Origin: an uncultured Streptomyces sp.
GTDB taxonomy: Bacteria > Actinomycetota > Actinomycetes > Streptomycetales > Streptomycetaceae
DNA length: 25,002 bases
Direction: 5' to 3'
Assembly (NCBI GenBank): GCA_946480485.1
Contig: CAMLJW010000015.1
Span: forward strand, 1 to 25,002
Shown: positions 16,361 to 24,017 of the stretch, piece after piece
Layout: each line of letters starts with the position of its first letter
Numbering within the stretch: the first letter of the stretch is position 1
The notes under the pieces: generated by a model
Told to the model about the DNA's origin: nothing
Seen by the model: the letters and a program-made list of their open reading frames with translations, nothing else
The model's database searches: none
Position numbers and translations under genes: made by a program

Positions 16361-16396
16361 GGACCCTCGTTTCCCCGGCCGGGGAAACGAGGGTCC
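16361..16396. repeat. Perfect 36-base palindrome, possible terminator or regulatory site
   Basis: The half-site GGACCCTCGTTTCCCCGG is followed at once by its exact reverse complement, so 36 bases are self-complementary with no spacer. It lies in the 280-base gap before the hydantoinase gene. As RNA it would form a very stable hairpin without a T-run, like many Streptomyces terminators. As DNA it could be a protein site or a cruciform. It probably reduces read-through from the two upstream genes, making hydantoinase partly independent; that is inference. Confidence 0.85.
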
Positions 16397-16472
16397 GGCT
16401 CACCGGGGTTTCGGACCGGCGGCGCCCACCGACCTGCAAGACACCAGTGCCGACCACGGTAGGAGTGGCAGC

Positions 16473-17876
16473 ATGAGCAGCCGTACCGTCATCCGCGGTG
16501 GTCTCGTCATCACCGCGTCCGACGAGATCCACGCCGACGTCCTGATAGAGGACGGCAGGATCGCCGCCCTCGCCGCGAGCGGCACCCCCGCCGCCGAGGC
16601 CTGGACGGCGGAGCGGACCATCGATGCCACCGGAAAGTACGTGATTCCGGGCGGAGTCGACGCCCATACGCACATGGAGCTGCCCTTCGGCGGCACCTTC
16701 GCCTCCGACTCCTTCGAGACGGGCACCCGGGCCGCGGCCTGGGGCGGCACGACGACGATCGTCGACTTCGCGGTGCAGAGCGTGGGCCACTCGCTGCGCG
16801 AGGGCCTCTACGCCTGGAACGCCAAGGCCGACGGCAAGTGCGCCATCGACTACGGCTTCCACATGATCGTCTCCGATGTGAACCAGGAGACGCTCAAGGA
16901 GATGGACCTGCTGGTGGAGGAGGGGGTCACCTCCTTCAAGCAGTTCATGGCCTACCCCGGCGTCTTCTACAGCGACGACGGCCAGATCCTGCGCGCCATG
17001 CAGCGCTCCGCCGAGAACGGCGGCCTGATCATGATGCATGCCGAGAACGGCATCGCGATCGACGTGCTCGTCGAGCAGGCGCTGGCACGTGGGGAGACGG
17101 ATCCGCGGTACCACGGGGAGGTGCGCAAGGCGCTCCTCGAAGCCGAGGCCACGCACCGCGCCATCAAGCTCGCCCAGGTCGCCGGCGCCCCGCTCTACGT
17201 CGTGCACGTCTCGGCGCAGGAGGCGGTCGCCGAGCTGGCACGGGCGCGCGACGAGGGCCTGAACGTCTTCGGCGAGACCTGCCCGCAGTATCTGTTCCTG
17301 TCCACCGACAACCTGGCCGAGCCGGACTTCGAGGGCGCCAAGTACGTGTGCAGTACGCCCCTGAGGCCCCGCGAACACCAGGCCGCGCTCTGGAAGGGCC
17401 TGCGGACGAACGATCTCCAGGTGGTGTCCACGGATCACTGCCCCTTCTGCTTCGTAGGCCAGAAGGAGCTCGGGCGCGACGACTTCTCCAAGATCCCCAA
17501 CGGTCTGCCGGGTGTCGAGAACCGCATGGACCTGCTCCACCAGGCCGTCGTCGACGGTCACATCACGCACCGCCGCTGGATCGAGATCGCCTGCGCCACT
17601 CCGGCCCGGATGTTCGGTCTGTACCCGAAGAAGGGCACCATCGCGCCGGGCGCCGACGCCGACGTCGTCATCTACGACCCGCACGCCGAGCAGGTGATCT
17701 CCGCTTCAGAGCACCACATGAACGTCGACTACTCGGCCTACGAGGGCAAGAGCGTCACCGGTCGTGTCGAGACGGTCCTCTCGCGGGGCGAACTCATCAT
17801 CACCCAGCGGGAGTTCACCGGGCGCGCCGGGCACGGCGCCTATACCCCCCGCTCCACCTGTCAGTACCTGAACTAG
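16473..17876 (+). CDS. Dihydropyrimidinase / D-hydantoinase
   Basis: This 467-residue cyclic amidohydrolase would open the dihydrouracil, dihydrothymine or hydantoin ring, the second step of reductive pyrimidine breakdown. The binuclear metal site is complete: His65-x-His67 (DAHTHMELPFGG), Lys156 as the carboxylated lysine (SFKQFMAYPG), His189 (MMHAENG), His245 (VVHVSA) and Asp321 (STDHCPF). Further family motifs are GETCPQYLFL and NGLPGVENRMDLL. ATG 16473 has AGGAG 7-8 bases upstream. It is followed after 10 bases by the F420-dependent oxidoreductase. Length and residues fit hydantoinases and dihydropyrimidinases equally; the neighbouring ureidopropionase favours pyrimidines. Confidence 0.94.
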   Translation: MSSRTVIRGGLVITASDEIHADVLIEDGRIAALAASGTPAAEAWTAERTIDATGKYVIPGGVDAHTHMELPFGGTFASDSFETGTRAAAWGGTTTIVDFAVQSVGHSLREGLYAWNAKADGKCAIDYGFHMIVSDVNQETLKEMDLLVEEGVTSFKQFMAYPGVFYSDDGQILRAMQRSAENGGLIMMHAENGIAIDVLVEQALARGETDPRYHGEVRKALLEAEATHRAIKLAQVAGAPLYVVHVSAQEAVAELARARDEGLNVFGETCPQYLFLSTDNLAEPDFEGAKYVCSTPLRPREHQAALWKGLRTNDLQVVSTDHCPFCFVGQKELGRDDFSKIPNGLPGVENRMDLLHQAVVDGHITHRRWIEIACATPARMFGLYPKKGTIAPGADADVVIYDPHAEQVISASEHHMNVDYSAYEGKSVTGRVETVLSRGELIITQREFTGRAGHGAYTPRSTCQYLN

Positions 17877-17886
17877 GAGTGGCGAC

Positions 17887-18906
17887 ATGGACTTCGGACT
17901 CGTCCTGCAGACCGACCCGCCGGCCTCGCGCGTCATCAGCCTGATGAAGCGGGCCGAGCGCAACGGCTTCCGCTACGGCTGGACCTTCGACTCCGCGGTG
18001 CTGTGGCAGGAACCGTTTGTGATCTACAGCCAGATCCTCGCGAACACCCAGAAGATGACGGTCGGCTCGATGGTCACCAACCCGGGCACCCGTACCTGGG
18101 AGGTCACCGCCTCCACGTTCGCCACGCTCAACGACATGTTCGGCAACCGCACGATCTGCGGTATCGGCCGCGGCGACTCCGCGATGCGGGCCGCCGGCCG
18201 CAAGCCCAACACGCTCGCTCGCGTCAGTGAGGCCATGAAGGTCATCCGCGCCCTCGGCCGGGGCGACGAGGCCGACCTCGGCGGAACCGTCATCAGGATC
18301 CCCTGGGTGAAGCCCGGCGCCGAACTCCCCGTCTGGATGGCCGCGTACGGCCCGAAGGCCCTGAAGATGACCGGGGAGGAGGCGGACGGATTCATCCTCC
18401 AGCTCGCCGACCTGTATCTGACCGAGTACATGGTCAAGGCGGTCAAGGGCGCGGCGGTGGCGGCCGGGCGTGACCCGTCCGACGTCAAGGTCTGCGTGGC
18501 CGCGCCCGCGTACATCACCGAGGACGACTCGCCCGAGGCGCTCGCCCACGCCCGCGAGCAGTGCCGCTGGTTCGGCGGGATGGTCGGCAACCACGTCGCC
18601 GATCTCGTCTCCAAGTACGGCGAGCACTCAGCCGCCGTCCCCGACGAGCTCACCGACTACGTCAAGACACGCGAGGGTTACGACTACGCGCACCACGGGC
18701 GCAGCGGCAACCCCGACACCGCGTTCGTGCCCGACGAGATCGTCGACCGGTTCTGCCTGATCGGCCCGGCCGAGAAGCACATCGAGAAACTGAACGCGCT
18801 GCGTGAGCTGGGCGTCGACCAGTTCGCCGTGTACGACATGCACGACGCGCAGGAGGCCGTGATCGACGCGTACGGGTCGACGGTGATCCCGGCCGTGGGC
18901 GGCTGA
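17887..18906 (+). CDS. LLM-class F420-dependent oxidoreductase, TIGR03842 type
   Basis: This 339-residue luciferase-like (TIM barrel) enzyme begins MDFGLVLQTDPPASRVISLM and carries GSMVTNPGTRTWEVTASTFA, GIGRGDSAMRAAGRKPNTLA and LPVWMAAYGPKALKMTG. These mark the actinobacterial F420-dependent group that travels with hydantoinase genes. It probably uses reduced cofactor F420, or FMN, for a hydride transfer; a natural idea is reduction of uracil/thymine or another substrate before ring opening, since no classical dihydropyrimidine dehydrogenase is in the operon. That role is inference. AGGAG lies 7 bases before the ATG and overlaps the hydantoinase stop region. It ends the operon; the TetR remnant converges 36 bases later. 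Confidence 0.9.
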   Translation: MDFGLVLQTDPPASRVISLMKRAERNGFRYGWTFDSAVLWQEPFVIYSQILANTQKMTVGSMVTNPGTRTWEVTASTFATLNDMFGNRTICGIGRGDSAMRAAGRKPNTLARVSEAMKVIRALGRGDEADLGGTVIRIPWVKPGAELPVWMAAYGPKALKMTGEEADGFILQLADLYLTEYMVKAVKGAAVAAGRDPSDVKVCVAAPAYITEDDSPEALAHAREQCRWFGGMVGNHVADLVSKYGEHSAAVPDELTDYVKTREGYDYAHHGRSGNPDTAFVPDEIVDRFCLIGPAEKHIEKLNALRELGVDQFAVYDMHDAQEAVIDAYGSTVIPAVGG

Positions 18907-18942
18907 CGCAGCCCAGTGGGTCGTAGGTGTAGCGCCAGCGGG

Positions 18943-19509
18943 TCAGACAGCCTTTCGGACGCGGGTGGTGTGGAGGCGTTCCCCGAGGCCGACCACATGC
19001 GCGTGCAGAACCTCCTCAGCCTCGTCTGCGGTCAGGTGGCCTATGAGCACATGGCTGGTGAGGCCGTCGGCGAGGGCGAGCAGGGTGCGAGCCTCGCGCT
19101 GTGGGTCGGGCGGCGCAACTCCTTCGTCGGCCGGGACGCTCTCGGCGGCCTCCGTGATGAGGCGGGCGAGGAGGTCCTGGAGGGCCGCGTAGCTGGTTCT
19201 CAGCGGGCCGGCGAGCGGCTCGCTGACGGCCGCCTGGGCGACGAACGCGAGCCAGATCCGTGCTTCGGCGCGGTGTTCTTCGCGAAGCAGGGCGATCTCG
19301 GTGGCTACGTGGCCCAGGGCGGTGGCGGCCGACTGGGCCGGGGTTCGGGCCAGGCGGTCCCGCACGCGTTCGGTGATGCGCTCAGGACCGGCTGTGGCGG
19401 CAAGGAGAGGCAAGCATCCGCCAGCACCACGCCCGCAGTCCACCGCGCCCTCCTCGACCGCTTCCCGGGAAGCCGAAACGGCCCGCCGGAGCATCCGACG
19501 GACCGTCAC
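18943..19509 (-). pseudogene. TetR-family regulator, C-terminal half only
   Basis: The frame holds a TetR ligand-binding domain: ERITERVRDRLARTP, then LREEHRAEARIWLAFVAQAA and LADGLTSHVLIGHLTADEAE. The part before it (MTVRRMLRRAVSASREAVEE, then GAVDCGRGAGG) has no helix-turn-helix, and neither of the other two minus-strand frames restores one. TetR proteins normally carry about 50 N-terminal residues for DNA binding, including a GAVQHYF/GALYYHF-like recognition helix, which are missing. The open frame could still be translated from GTG 19509, giving a protein unable to bind DNA. Its position, converging on the pyrimidine operon, suggests the former local regulator. Confidence 0.7.
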
Positions 19510-19527
19510 CGTACTGCTGGTCGGATG

Positions 19528-19686
19528 TCAGTCGACCGGCTCCGCCGCAATGGCGGTCGACGTCTCCGCGATCGTCGGCTCTTCGGACTCTACGCCCTCT
19601 TCCCGCTGCTTCTTCAGCGCGAGTTCCTTGGCCGTCTTCTCCGAGTACAGCCTCATATCAGCCTCGGTCCGCAGATCGAACACCAT
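19528..19686 (-). CDS. Small 52-residue protein of unknown function
   Basis: ATG at 19686 is preceded by GAAGGAGG with 2-4 bases' spacing from its end, a strong ribosome binding site. The frame starts MVFDLRTEADMRLYSEKTAK, is rich in Lys/Glu with a helical KELALKKQREEGVESEE stretch, and ends TAIAAEPVD before TGA at 19528-19530. An AT-rich TAATGT (minus strand, 19755-19750) could be its -10. No signal peptide or membrane segment is present. It does not resemble a family known to me. It sits directly upstream of the TetR remnant, where a DNA-binding domain would be expected but is not encoded. Composition and binding site make it more likely real than chance. Confidence 0.6.
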   Translation of the reverse strand: MVFDLRTEADMRLYSEKTAKELALKKQREEGVESEEPTIAETSTAIAAEPVD

Positions 19687-19789
19687 TGCCTCCTTCAAGC
19701 ATGGTCGAGCCGTGGCTCCCTTGACCGCCGCGGGCGCCTCTTTGCCTGAACATTACCTTGTGGCCCACCCCCGAGTCACCATCAAATCA

Positions 19790-20059
19790 CGGTTGCTCAC
19801 AGGGAATTGGCGCGCAGTTCACTTCGCATACATGCCGACCGGGATGCGGCCAGGGCCTCGGGGAGAGTCGGCTGAGTCCCGGTTCGGCCGGGCGGCCGCC
19901 GTCGACGAAGTCGTGGCCCAGGCGGTCCAGCGGCGGCGGCTCGGCGGGCGCGTGCTCGAGGGCCGCCTTGGTCTTGCCCTGCGCCTCGGAGGTCGCGGTG
20001 TTGCGCTGCCTGCGGGCCTCGGCGATTTTGTCGACGGCCTTGATGTCGGCCTTGAACAG
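19790..20059 (-). other. Open frame continuing past the TAG of the DUF3558-like gene
   Basis: After the TAG at 20062-20060 the same frame stays open for 90 codons to TGA at 19789-19787. Its first 60 codons look coding: LFKADIKAVDKIAEARRQRN, then TATSEAQGKTKAALEHAPAE and PPPLDRLGHDFVDGGRP. A CAG-to-TAG change would have separated it from the upstream part. Without relatives to compare, it could also be the tail of another eroded gene. The rest of the 19690-19790 stretch holds only the small gene's promoter region. Confidence 0.45.
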
Positions 20060-20707
20060 CTACTGAGCCTTCTCCAGGGCGGCCAGCCCCTCCCTGGCGG
20101 CCTTGATGGCGCCCTTGTTGATCGCGTCCGTACTGGGCGCCTTCTTCGTCTCGAAGTCACTGCCGTTGTACGTGACGACCACCAGCGCGTTGGACGCGCG
20201 GACGATCACCATGCCTTCGCGTGTCTGCTGCTTGTCCTCGGTGGTGAGATTCACGACGGAGTAGGCGGCGTCGCCGAGACCGGGGACCACGCCTCCACCG
20301 CTCTCCTTCACGATCCGCTTGCTGTAGGCGGACTCGGCGACCTGGTCGGATTTCTTGATCTCGTACGAGATGTCGAGCCAGCGGTAGTCGTACCCCTTGA
20401 GGGCGTTCCAGGAGCAGGTGCGGCGCACGGACTCGTCGGTCGACGGGATCTCCTTGCCGGCCGTCTTGGCGCCCGGTACCAGCGCGGTCACCGTCTTGTT
20501 TGTGATGCTTTCGCAGGGCGCGGGCGAACCGCGGTACGTCTGGGTTGTCGCCGCTGTCGACGGCGCGGACTCGGAGGGGCTCGGCTTGTGCTCCGCGGTG
20601 GGAGTCGCGGCGAACGGGCCGGACGAAAGCGCCCAGCCCGCCGAGGCCAGCACGGCGACCGGCAGCAGGCGGGCGGTGAGGGCGAGCGGCAGAGGAAGAG
20701 AACGCAC
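20060..20707 (-). CDS. DUF3558-like secreted protein, possibly truncated by an amber codon
   Basis: From GTG 20707 the 215-residue protein has a signal-like start (VRSLPLPLALTARLLPVAVL, then ASAGWALSS), a Ser/Thr/Pro linker, and a domain with Cys65 (APCESI) and Cys98-x-Trp100 (RTCSWNAL). This cysteine-tryptophan spacing is typical of actinobacterial DUF3558 cell-envelope proteins. No lipobox cysteine is present, unlike many DUF3558 lipoproteins. The longer frame to 20848 has no supporting start, and the GTG has only a weak GAGAAG before it. The C-terminus ends GLAALEKAQ before TAG, after which the frame remains open with coding-like sequence. It is divergent from the inositol-phosphatase family gene. 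Confidence 0.7.
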   Translation of the reverse strand: MRSLPLPLALTARLLPVAVLASAGWALSSGPFAATPTAEHKPSPSESAPSTAATTQTYRGSPAPCESITNKTVTALVPGAKTAGKEIPSTDESVRRTCSWNALKGYDYRWLDISYEIKKSDQVAESAYSKRIVKESGGGVVPGLGDAAYSVVNLTTEDKQQTREGMVIVRASNALVVVTYNGSDFETKKAPSTDAINKGAIKAAREGLAALEKAQ

Positions 20708-20972
20708 GGCGCACTTCTCGCTGGGGGACGGGTGCGGGAGGGGTCCGCACCGCGGACGGTACGCCAGTGTCACATGAGTCCCTGTGAGGCGATAGTGCCG
20801 ACTCGAGTCGTGTGCGGGCGGTAACTGTGATGCACGGGATTCCGACACCGTCGATCGCGACTACGAGGCGCCCCGAGCGGTACGGCGGCGGGCCTGCGAC
20901 GGGCCGCCGCAGTGGGGTCCGCGGCACCGCGTTCATGCCGGTTTTGGCCGTCGTACACCACCCGGGTAGGGA

Positions 20973-20995
20973 TTGTCAGTGGCGCGTGTTGTCAT
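20973..20995 (+). promoter_or_regulatory. DNA-damage (RecA-NDp/PafBC-type) promoter for the inositol-phosphatase family gene
   Basis: TTGTCAGTGGC (20973-20983) matches the consensus upstream element exactly, followed by 6 bases and TGTCAT as a poorer -10. The predicted start, 7 bases past the -10, is 21002, the A of the ATG. A leaderless transcript would explain why GGAGG lies only one base from the ATG. A second, weaker pair (TTGGCC at 20944, TAGGGA at 20967, 17-base spacing) also exists. Confidence 0.6.
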
Positions 20996-21001
20996 GGAGG
21001 C

Positions 21002-21829
21002 ATGATCGAAGAGTTTCTCGCCCACAGGGCGACCGATGTCGAGGAGGCGGTCCGCAAGGCGGCCGCCGCCGAGATCATGCCGCGCTACCGGCAGCTGGCC
21101 GCGCACGAGGTCGAGGAGAAGACCGGCCCGCACGACCTCGTGACGGACGCCGACCGCAAGGCGGAGGCGCACCTCACGGCGGCCCTGGCGGCCCTGCTGC
21201 CCGGCTCGGTCGTGGTCGGCGAGGAGGCCGTGCACGCCAACCCGACGACGTACGAGGCGATACGGGGCGAGGCGCCGGTGTGGATCGTCGACCCGGTCGA
21301 CGGGACTCGGCAGTTCGTGCACGGCAACCCGCGCTTCTGCACACTGGTCGCGCTCGCGCTGGGCGGTGAGGTGTTCGCGTCCTGGACGTACGCTCCGGCG
21401 CTCGACCTGTTCGCGACGGCGATACGCGGCGGGGGCGCATACCTCGGCGGAGTACCGCTGCGGTCCGGTTCGCCCGACCCGGACCGCCCGCTCGAAGTCG
21501 CCACGTCACACCCGGACTTCACGACCGGCGACCAGAAGCGCGCGCTGCTCGGTCTGCGTACGGAGGGGGTGCGGCCGCGTCCCTGCGGCTCCGCCGGACT
21601 CGAGTATCTGACCGTGGCGCGGGGCGAGTTGGACGCCACGGCGTTCTCCTGGGAAGCCGCCTGGGACCATGCGGCGGGCCTGCTCCTGGTCGAGGAGGCG
21701 GGCGGCAGGCATCTGACCCGCGCGGGCAAGCCGTTCCGCATAACCGGCGGCAACGCCCTCCCGTTCACCGCGGCCCGCGACGCGGCCACCGCTCGCCGAG
21801 TGGCGGGGATGCTGTCGGCCGGAACGTGA
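21002..21829 (+). CDS. Inositol monophosphatase family phosphatase
   Basis: This 275-residue Mg-dependent phosphatase has the family motifs: Asp45-x3-Asp49-x-Asp51 (HDLVTDADRKAE), Gly73-Glu-Glu75, Asp97-Pro-Val-Asp-Gly-Thr102, and Trp-Asp222-His-Ala-Ala-Gly (AAWDHAAGLLLVEEAGG). Members act on inositol phosphate, histidinol phosphate, fructose bisphosphate or PAP; residues do not decide between them. The start at 21002 is chosen because homology begins soon after and an apparent promoter ends just before; the open frame from 20912 adds unrelated residues. It is probably transcribed alone. If the damage promoter is real, the enzyme belongs to the DNA-damage response in this organism. Confidence 0.92.
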   Translation: MIEEFLAHRATDVEEAVRKAAAAEIMPRYRQLAAHEVEEKTGPHDLVTDADRKAEAHLTAALAALLPGSVVVGEEAVHANPTTYEAIRGEAPVWIVDPVDGTRQFVHGNPRFCTLVALALGGEVFASWTYAPALDLFATAIRGGGAYLGGVPLRSGSPDPDRPLEVATSHPDFTTGDQKRALLGLRTEGVRPRPCGSAGLEYLTVARGELDATAFSWEAAWDHAAGLLLVEEAGGRHLTRAGKPFRITGGNALPFTAARDAATARRVAGMLSAGT

Positions 21830-22004
21830 CCTGGGACGGGTGCGTCGAGCGCAGAAAGGAGAGCTGAGCGAGATCGGCGACGACGACCGGAACGGACTCC
21901 TCCCCCTGGAAGAAGATCTGCCGCAGCCCCCGTCCGTCCTCGCCCACCTCGAACCGGCACCAGCAGCCCTCCTCGGGCACATGGAACCGGAACCGGCGCT
22001 TCAT
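21765..22004 (-). CDS. Small hypothetical protein, possibly 3'-truncated
   Basis: From ATG 22004 the first 45 codons look like a real soluble protein: MKRRFRFHVPEEGCWCRFEV, then GEDGRGLRQIFFQGEESVPV and VVADLAQL. It resembles small Streptomyces proteins with an RFEV-DxDG-RQ pattern, but I cannot name the family. The remaining codons are Arg/Pro-rich and overlap the last 65 bases of the convergent phosphatase gene, which is unlikely to be original. The gene has probably lost its end. No Shine-Dalgarno is evident, and the 88 bases to the divergent FAD gene are shared. Confidence 0.45.
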   Translation of the reverse strand: MKRRFRFHVPEEGCWCRFEVGEDGRGLRQIFFQGEESVPVVVADLAQLSFLRSTHPSQVTFRPTASPPLGERWPRRGPR

Positions 22005-22031
22005 CCGCCAATGGCTACCCGAGCCCCCCGG

Positions 22032-22054
22032 CTGTCAGTGGCTCCGCCTATCCT
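22032..22054 (+). promoter_or_regulatory. DNA-damage (RecA-NDp/PafBC-type) promoter for the FAD-macro pair
   Basis: CTGTCAGTGGC - 6 bases - TATCCT matches the damage promoter with one change in the upstream element and a fair -10. Transcription would begin near 22061, leaving about 32 bases of leader that contain the GAAGGAG ribosome binding site. Confidence 0.65.
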
Positions 22055-22092
22055 GATGCCGAGTGGCCATCGGCTGACGAAGGAGTCCGAAG

Positions 22093-23511
22093 GTGCCGTC
22101 GATACTCGATGCCGTCGTGGTGGGTGCGGGGCCGAACGGACTGACCGCCGCCGTGGAGCTGGCCCGCCGCGGCTTCAGTACGGCCGTCTTCGAGGCGCGC
22201 GACACGGTCGGCGGCGGTGCCCGCACCGAGGAGCTGACGCTGCCCGGCTTCCGGCACGACCCGTGTTCGGCCGCGCACGCGCTGGGCGTCAACTCACCTG
22301 CGTTCAACGCGATGCCCCTGGGGCGGTACGGCCTGGACTGGCTGCACCCCGAACTGCCCATGGCGCACCCCTTCCCGGACGGCACGGCGGCCGTGCTGTC
22401 ACGGTCCGTGGCCGAGACGGCCGCCTCCTTCGGGCCGCGCGACGCCGGGGCGTACCGCAGACTGGTCGAGCCCTTCCTGCGCTCATGGGACACCCTCGCC
22501 CGGGACTTCATGTCCCTGCCGCTCACCGCGCTGCCCCGCGACCCGGTCACCCTCGCCCGCTTCGGCCTCGTCGGCCTGCCGCCCTCGACATGGCTGACCC
22601 GCAGGTTCCACGACGAGCGGGCCAAGGCGCTGTTCGCCGGGCTGGTCGCGCACATCATCGCCCCGCTCAACGGCTTCGCGACCGGCGCCGTCGGCCTCGT
22701 CTTCGCGCTGGCCGCGCACGCCGGCGGCTGGCCCGTCGCGCGCGGCGGCTCGCAGTCGATCTCCGACGCGCTCACCGCGTATCTCAAGGACCTCGGAGGC
22801 GCCGTCCACACCGACTACGAGGTCAAACGCCTCGATGATCTGCCGCCCGCGCGTGCGTACGTCTTCGACACCTCGCCCACCGCGCTCAGCCGGATCGCGG
22901 GCTTCGGGCGGTACTACGAGGGTTACCGGTACGGGGCGAGCGTCTTCAAGATCGACTACGCGCTGGACGGACCGGTGCCCTGGACCGCGGAGGAAGCGCG
23001 CCGCGCCGGGACGGTGCAGCTCGGGGCGAGCAGGGCCGAGATCGCTGCCGCCCTGCGCGCGGCGTCGCGGGAAGGCCGGGCGCCCGACACACCGTTCCTG
23101 ATCACCGTGCAGCCCAGCGTCGTCGACCCGTCCCGGGCACCGGACGGAAAGCAGGTCTTCTGGGTGTACGGACATGTGCCGAACGGCTGGACCGGGGACC
23201 TCACGGACGGGATCGAGCGACAGCTCGAGCGGTTCGCGCCGGGCTTTGGGGACCGTGTCCTGGCCCGCGCCACGGCGGGCCCACCCGAGATCGCCGCCGG
23301 CAACGCCAACTACGTGGGCGGCGACATCGCCTGCGGCGCGGCCTCCGGACTGCAGCTGCTGCTGCGGCCCAAGCTGTCCCTGTTCCCGTACAGCACACCG
23401 CATCCCGCTGTGTTCATCTGCTCCTCGGCCACCCCGCCGGGGCCCGGCGTGCACGGCATGTCGGGGCACAACGCGGCCAAGGCGGTATGGCGGAGGCTGA
23501 GGCAGCCATGA
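22093..23511 (+). CDS. FAD-dependent oxidoreductase, phytoene desaturase-like
   Basis: This 472-residue flavoprotein has an N-terminal Rossmann fold with Gly11-x-Gly13-x2-Gly16 ([13 protein letters not shown]) and Glu34 for ribose binding, then [18 protein letters not shown] as in the phytoene desaturase/CrtI and PYROXD2-like group. A C-terminal FAD contact lies in [19 protein letters not shown]. The substrate is unknown. GTG 22093 has GAAGGAG 7-8 bases upstream. It overlaps the macro-domain gene by ATGA, so the two are co-translated. No carotenoid genes are nearby, so carotenoid synthesis should not be assumed. Confidence 0.92.
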   Translation: MPSILDAVVVGAGPNGLTAAVELARRGFSTAVFEARDTVGGGARTEELTLPGFRHDPCSAAHALGVNSPAFNAMPLGRYGLDWLHPELPMAHPFPDGTAAVLSRSVAETAASFGPRDAGAYRRLVEPFLRSWDTLARDFMSLPLTALPRDPVTLARFGLVGLPPSTWLTRRFHDERAKALFAGLVAHIIAPLNGFATGAVGLVFALAAHAGGWPVARGGSQSISDALTAYLKDLGGAVHTDYEVKRLDDLPPARAYVFDTSPTALSRIAGFGRYYEGYRYGASVFKIDYALDGPVPWTAEEARRAGTVQLGASRAEIAAALRAASREGRAPDTPFLITVQPSVVDPSRAPDGKQVFWVYGHVPNGWTGDLTDGIERQLERFAPGFGDRVLARATAGPPEIAAGNANYVGGDIACGAASGLQLLLRPKLSLFPYSTPHPAVFICSSATPPGPGVHGMSGHNAAKAVWRRLRQP

Positions 23512-24017
23512 CCGCCATCGAACTCGTCCAGGGCGACATCACCCGGCAGAGCGTCGACGCCATCGTGAACGCCGCGAACTCCTCGCTGCTCGGCGGCGGA
23601 GGCGTCGACGGCGCAATCCACCGGCGCGGCGGCCCCGCCATCCTCGACGCCTGCCGCAAGCTCCGCGCCTCGCACTACGGCAAAGGCCTGGCCACGGGGC
23701 AGGCGGTCGCCACGACCGCGGGCCAGTTGGACGCCCGGTGGGTGATCCACACCGTCGGTCCGCGTTTTGCCCGCGAGGAGGACCGCTCGGAGTTGCTGGC
23801 CTCCTGTTACCGGGAGTCGCTGCGAGTCGCCGACGAGCTGGGCGCCCGCACGGTGGCGTTTCCGGCTGTCTCCGCCGGGATCTACGGGTGGCCGATGGAG
23901 GATGCCGCCCGCATCGCGGTGGAGACGGTGCGGGTGACGGAGACGGCGGTCGAGGAGGTGCGGTTCGTGCTGTTCGACGAGCGGGCGTACGAGGCGTTCG
24001 CCAGGCGACTCCGCTGA
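23508..24017 (+). CDS. Macro-domain protein, likely O-acetyl-ADP-ribose deacetylase
   Basis: This 169-residue single-domain protein has the full macro signature: [34 protein letters not shown] (residues 29-43, ADP-ribose contact) and [12 protein letters not shown]. It resembles YmdB-type macro proteins, which remove acetyl or ADP-ribose groups from ADP-ribosylated molecules in the cytoplasm. ATG 23508 overlaps the FAD gene stop; the longer frame from 23487 only reads back into that gene. Coupling to an oxidoreductase and placement behind a damage-type promoter suggest a role when NAD metabolism or ADP-ribosylation rises after DNA damage. That link is inference. Confidence 0.93.
   Translation: MTAIELVQGDITRQSVDAIVNAANSSLLGGGGVDGAIHRRGGPAILDACRKLRASHYGKGLATGQAVATTAGQLDARWVIHTVGPRFAREEDRSELLASCYRESLRVADELGARTVAFPAVSAGIYGWPMEDAARIAVETVRVTETAVEEVRFVLFDERAYEAFARRLR

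Noticed and set aside
19301..20824. A 507-codon plus-strand frame.
   Set aside because: It runs antisense to the TetR remnant, the small ORF and the DUF3558-like gene and has no recognisable domain or ribosome binding site.
20770..20961. A 63-codon minus-strand frame in the gap before the phosphatase gene.
   Set aside because: No ribosome binding site, Arg/Pro/Ala-rich chance composition, and it covers the divergent promoter region.
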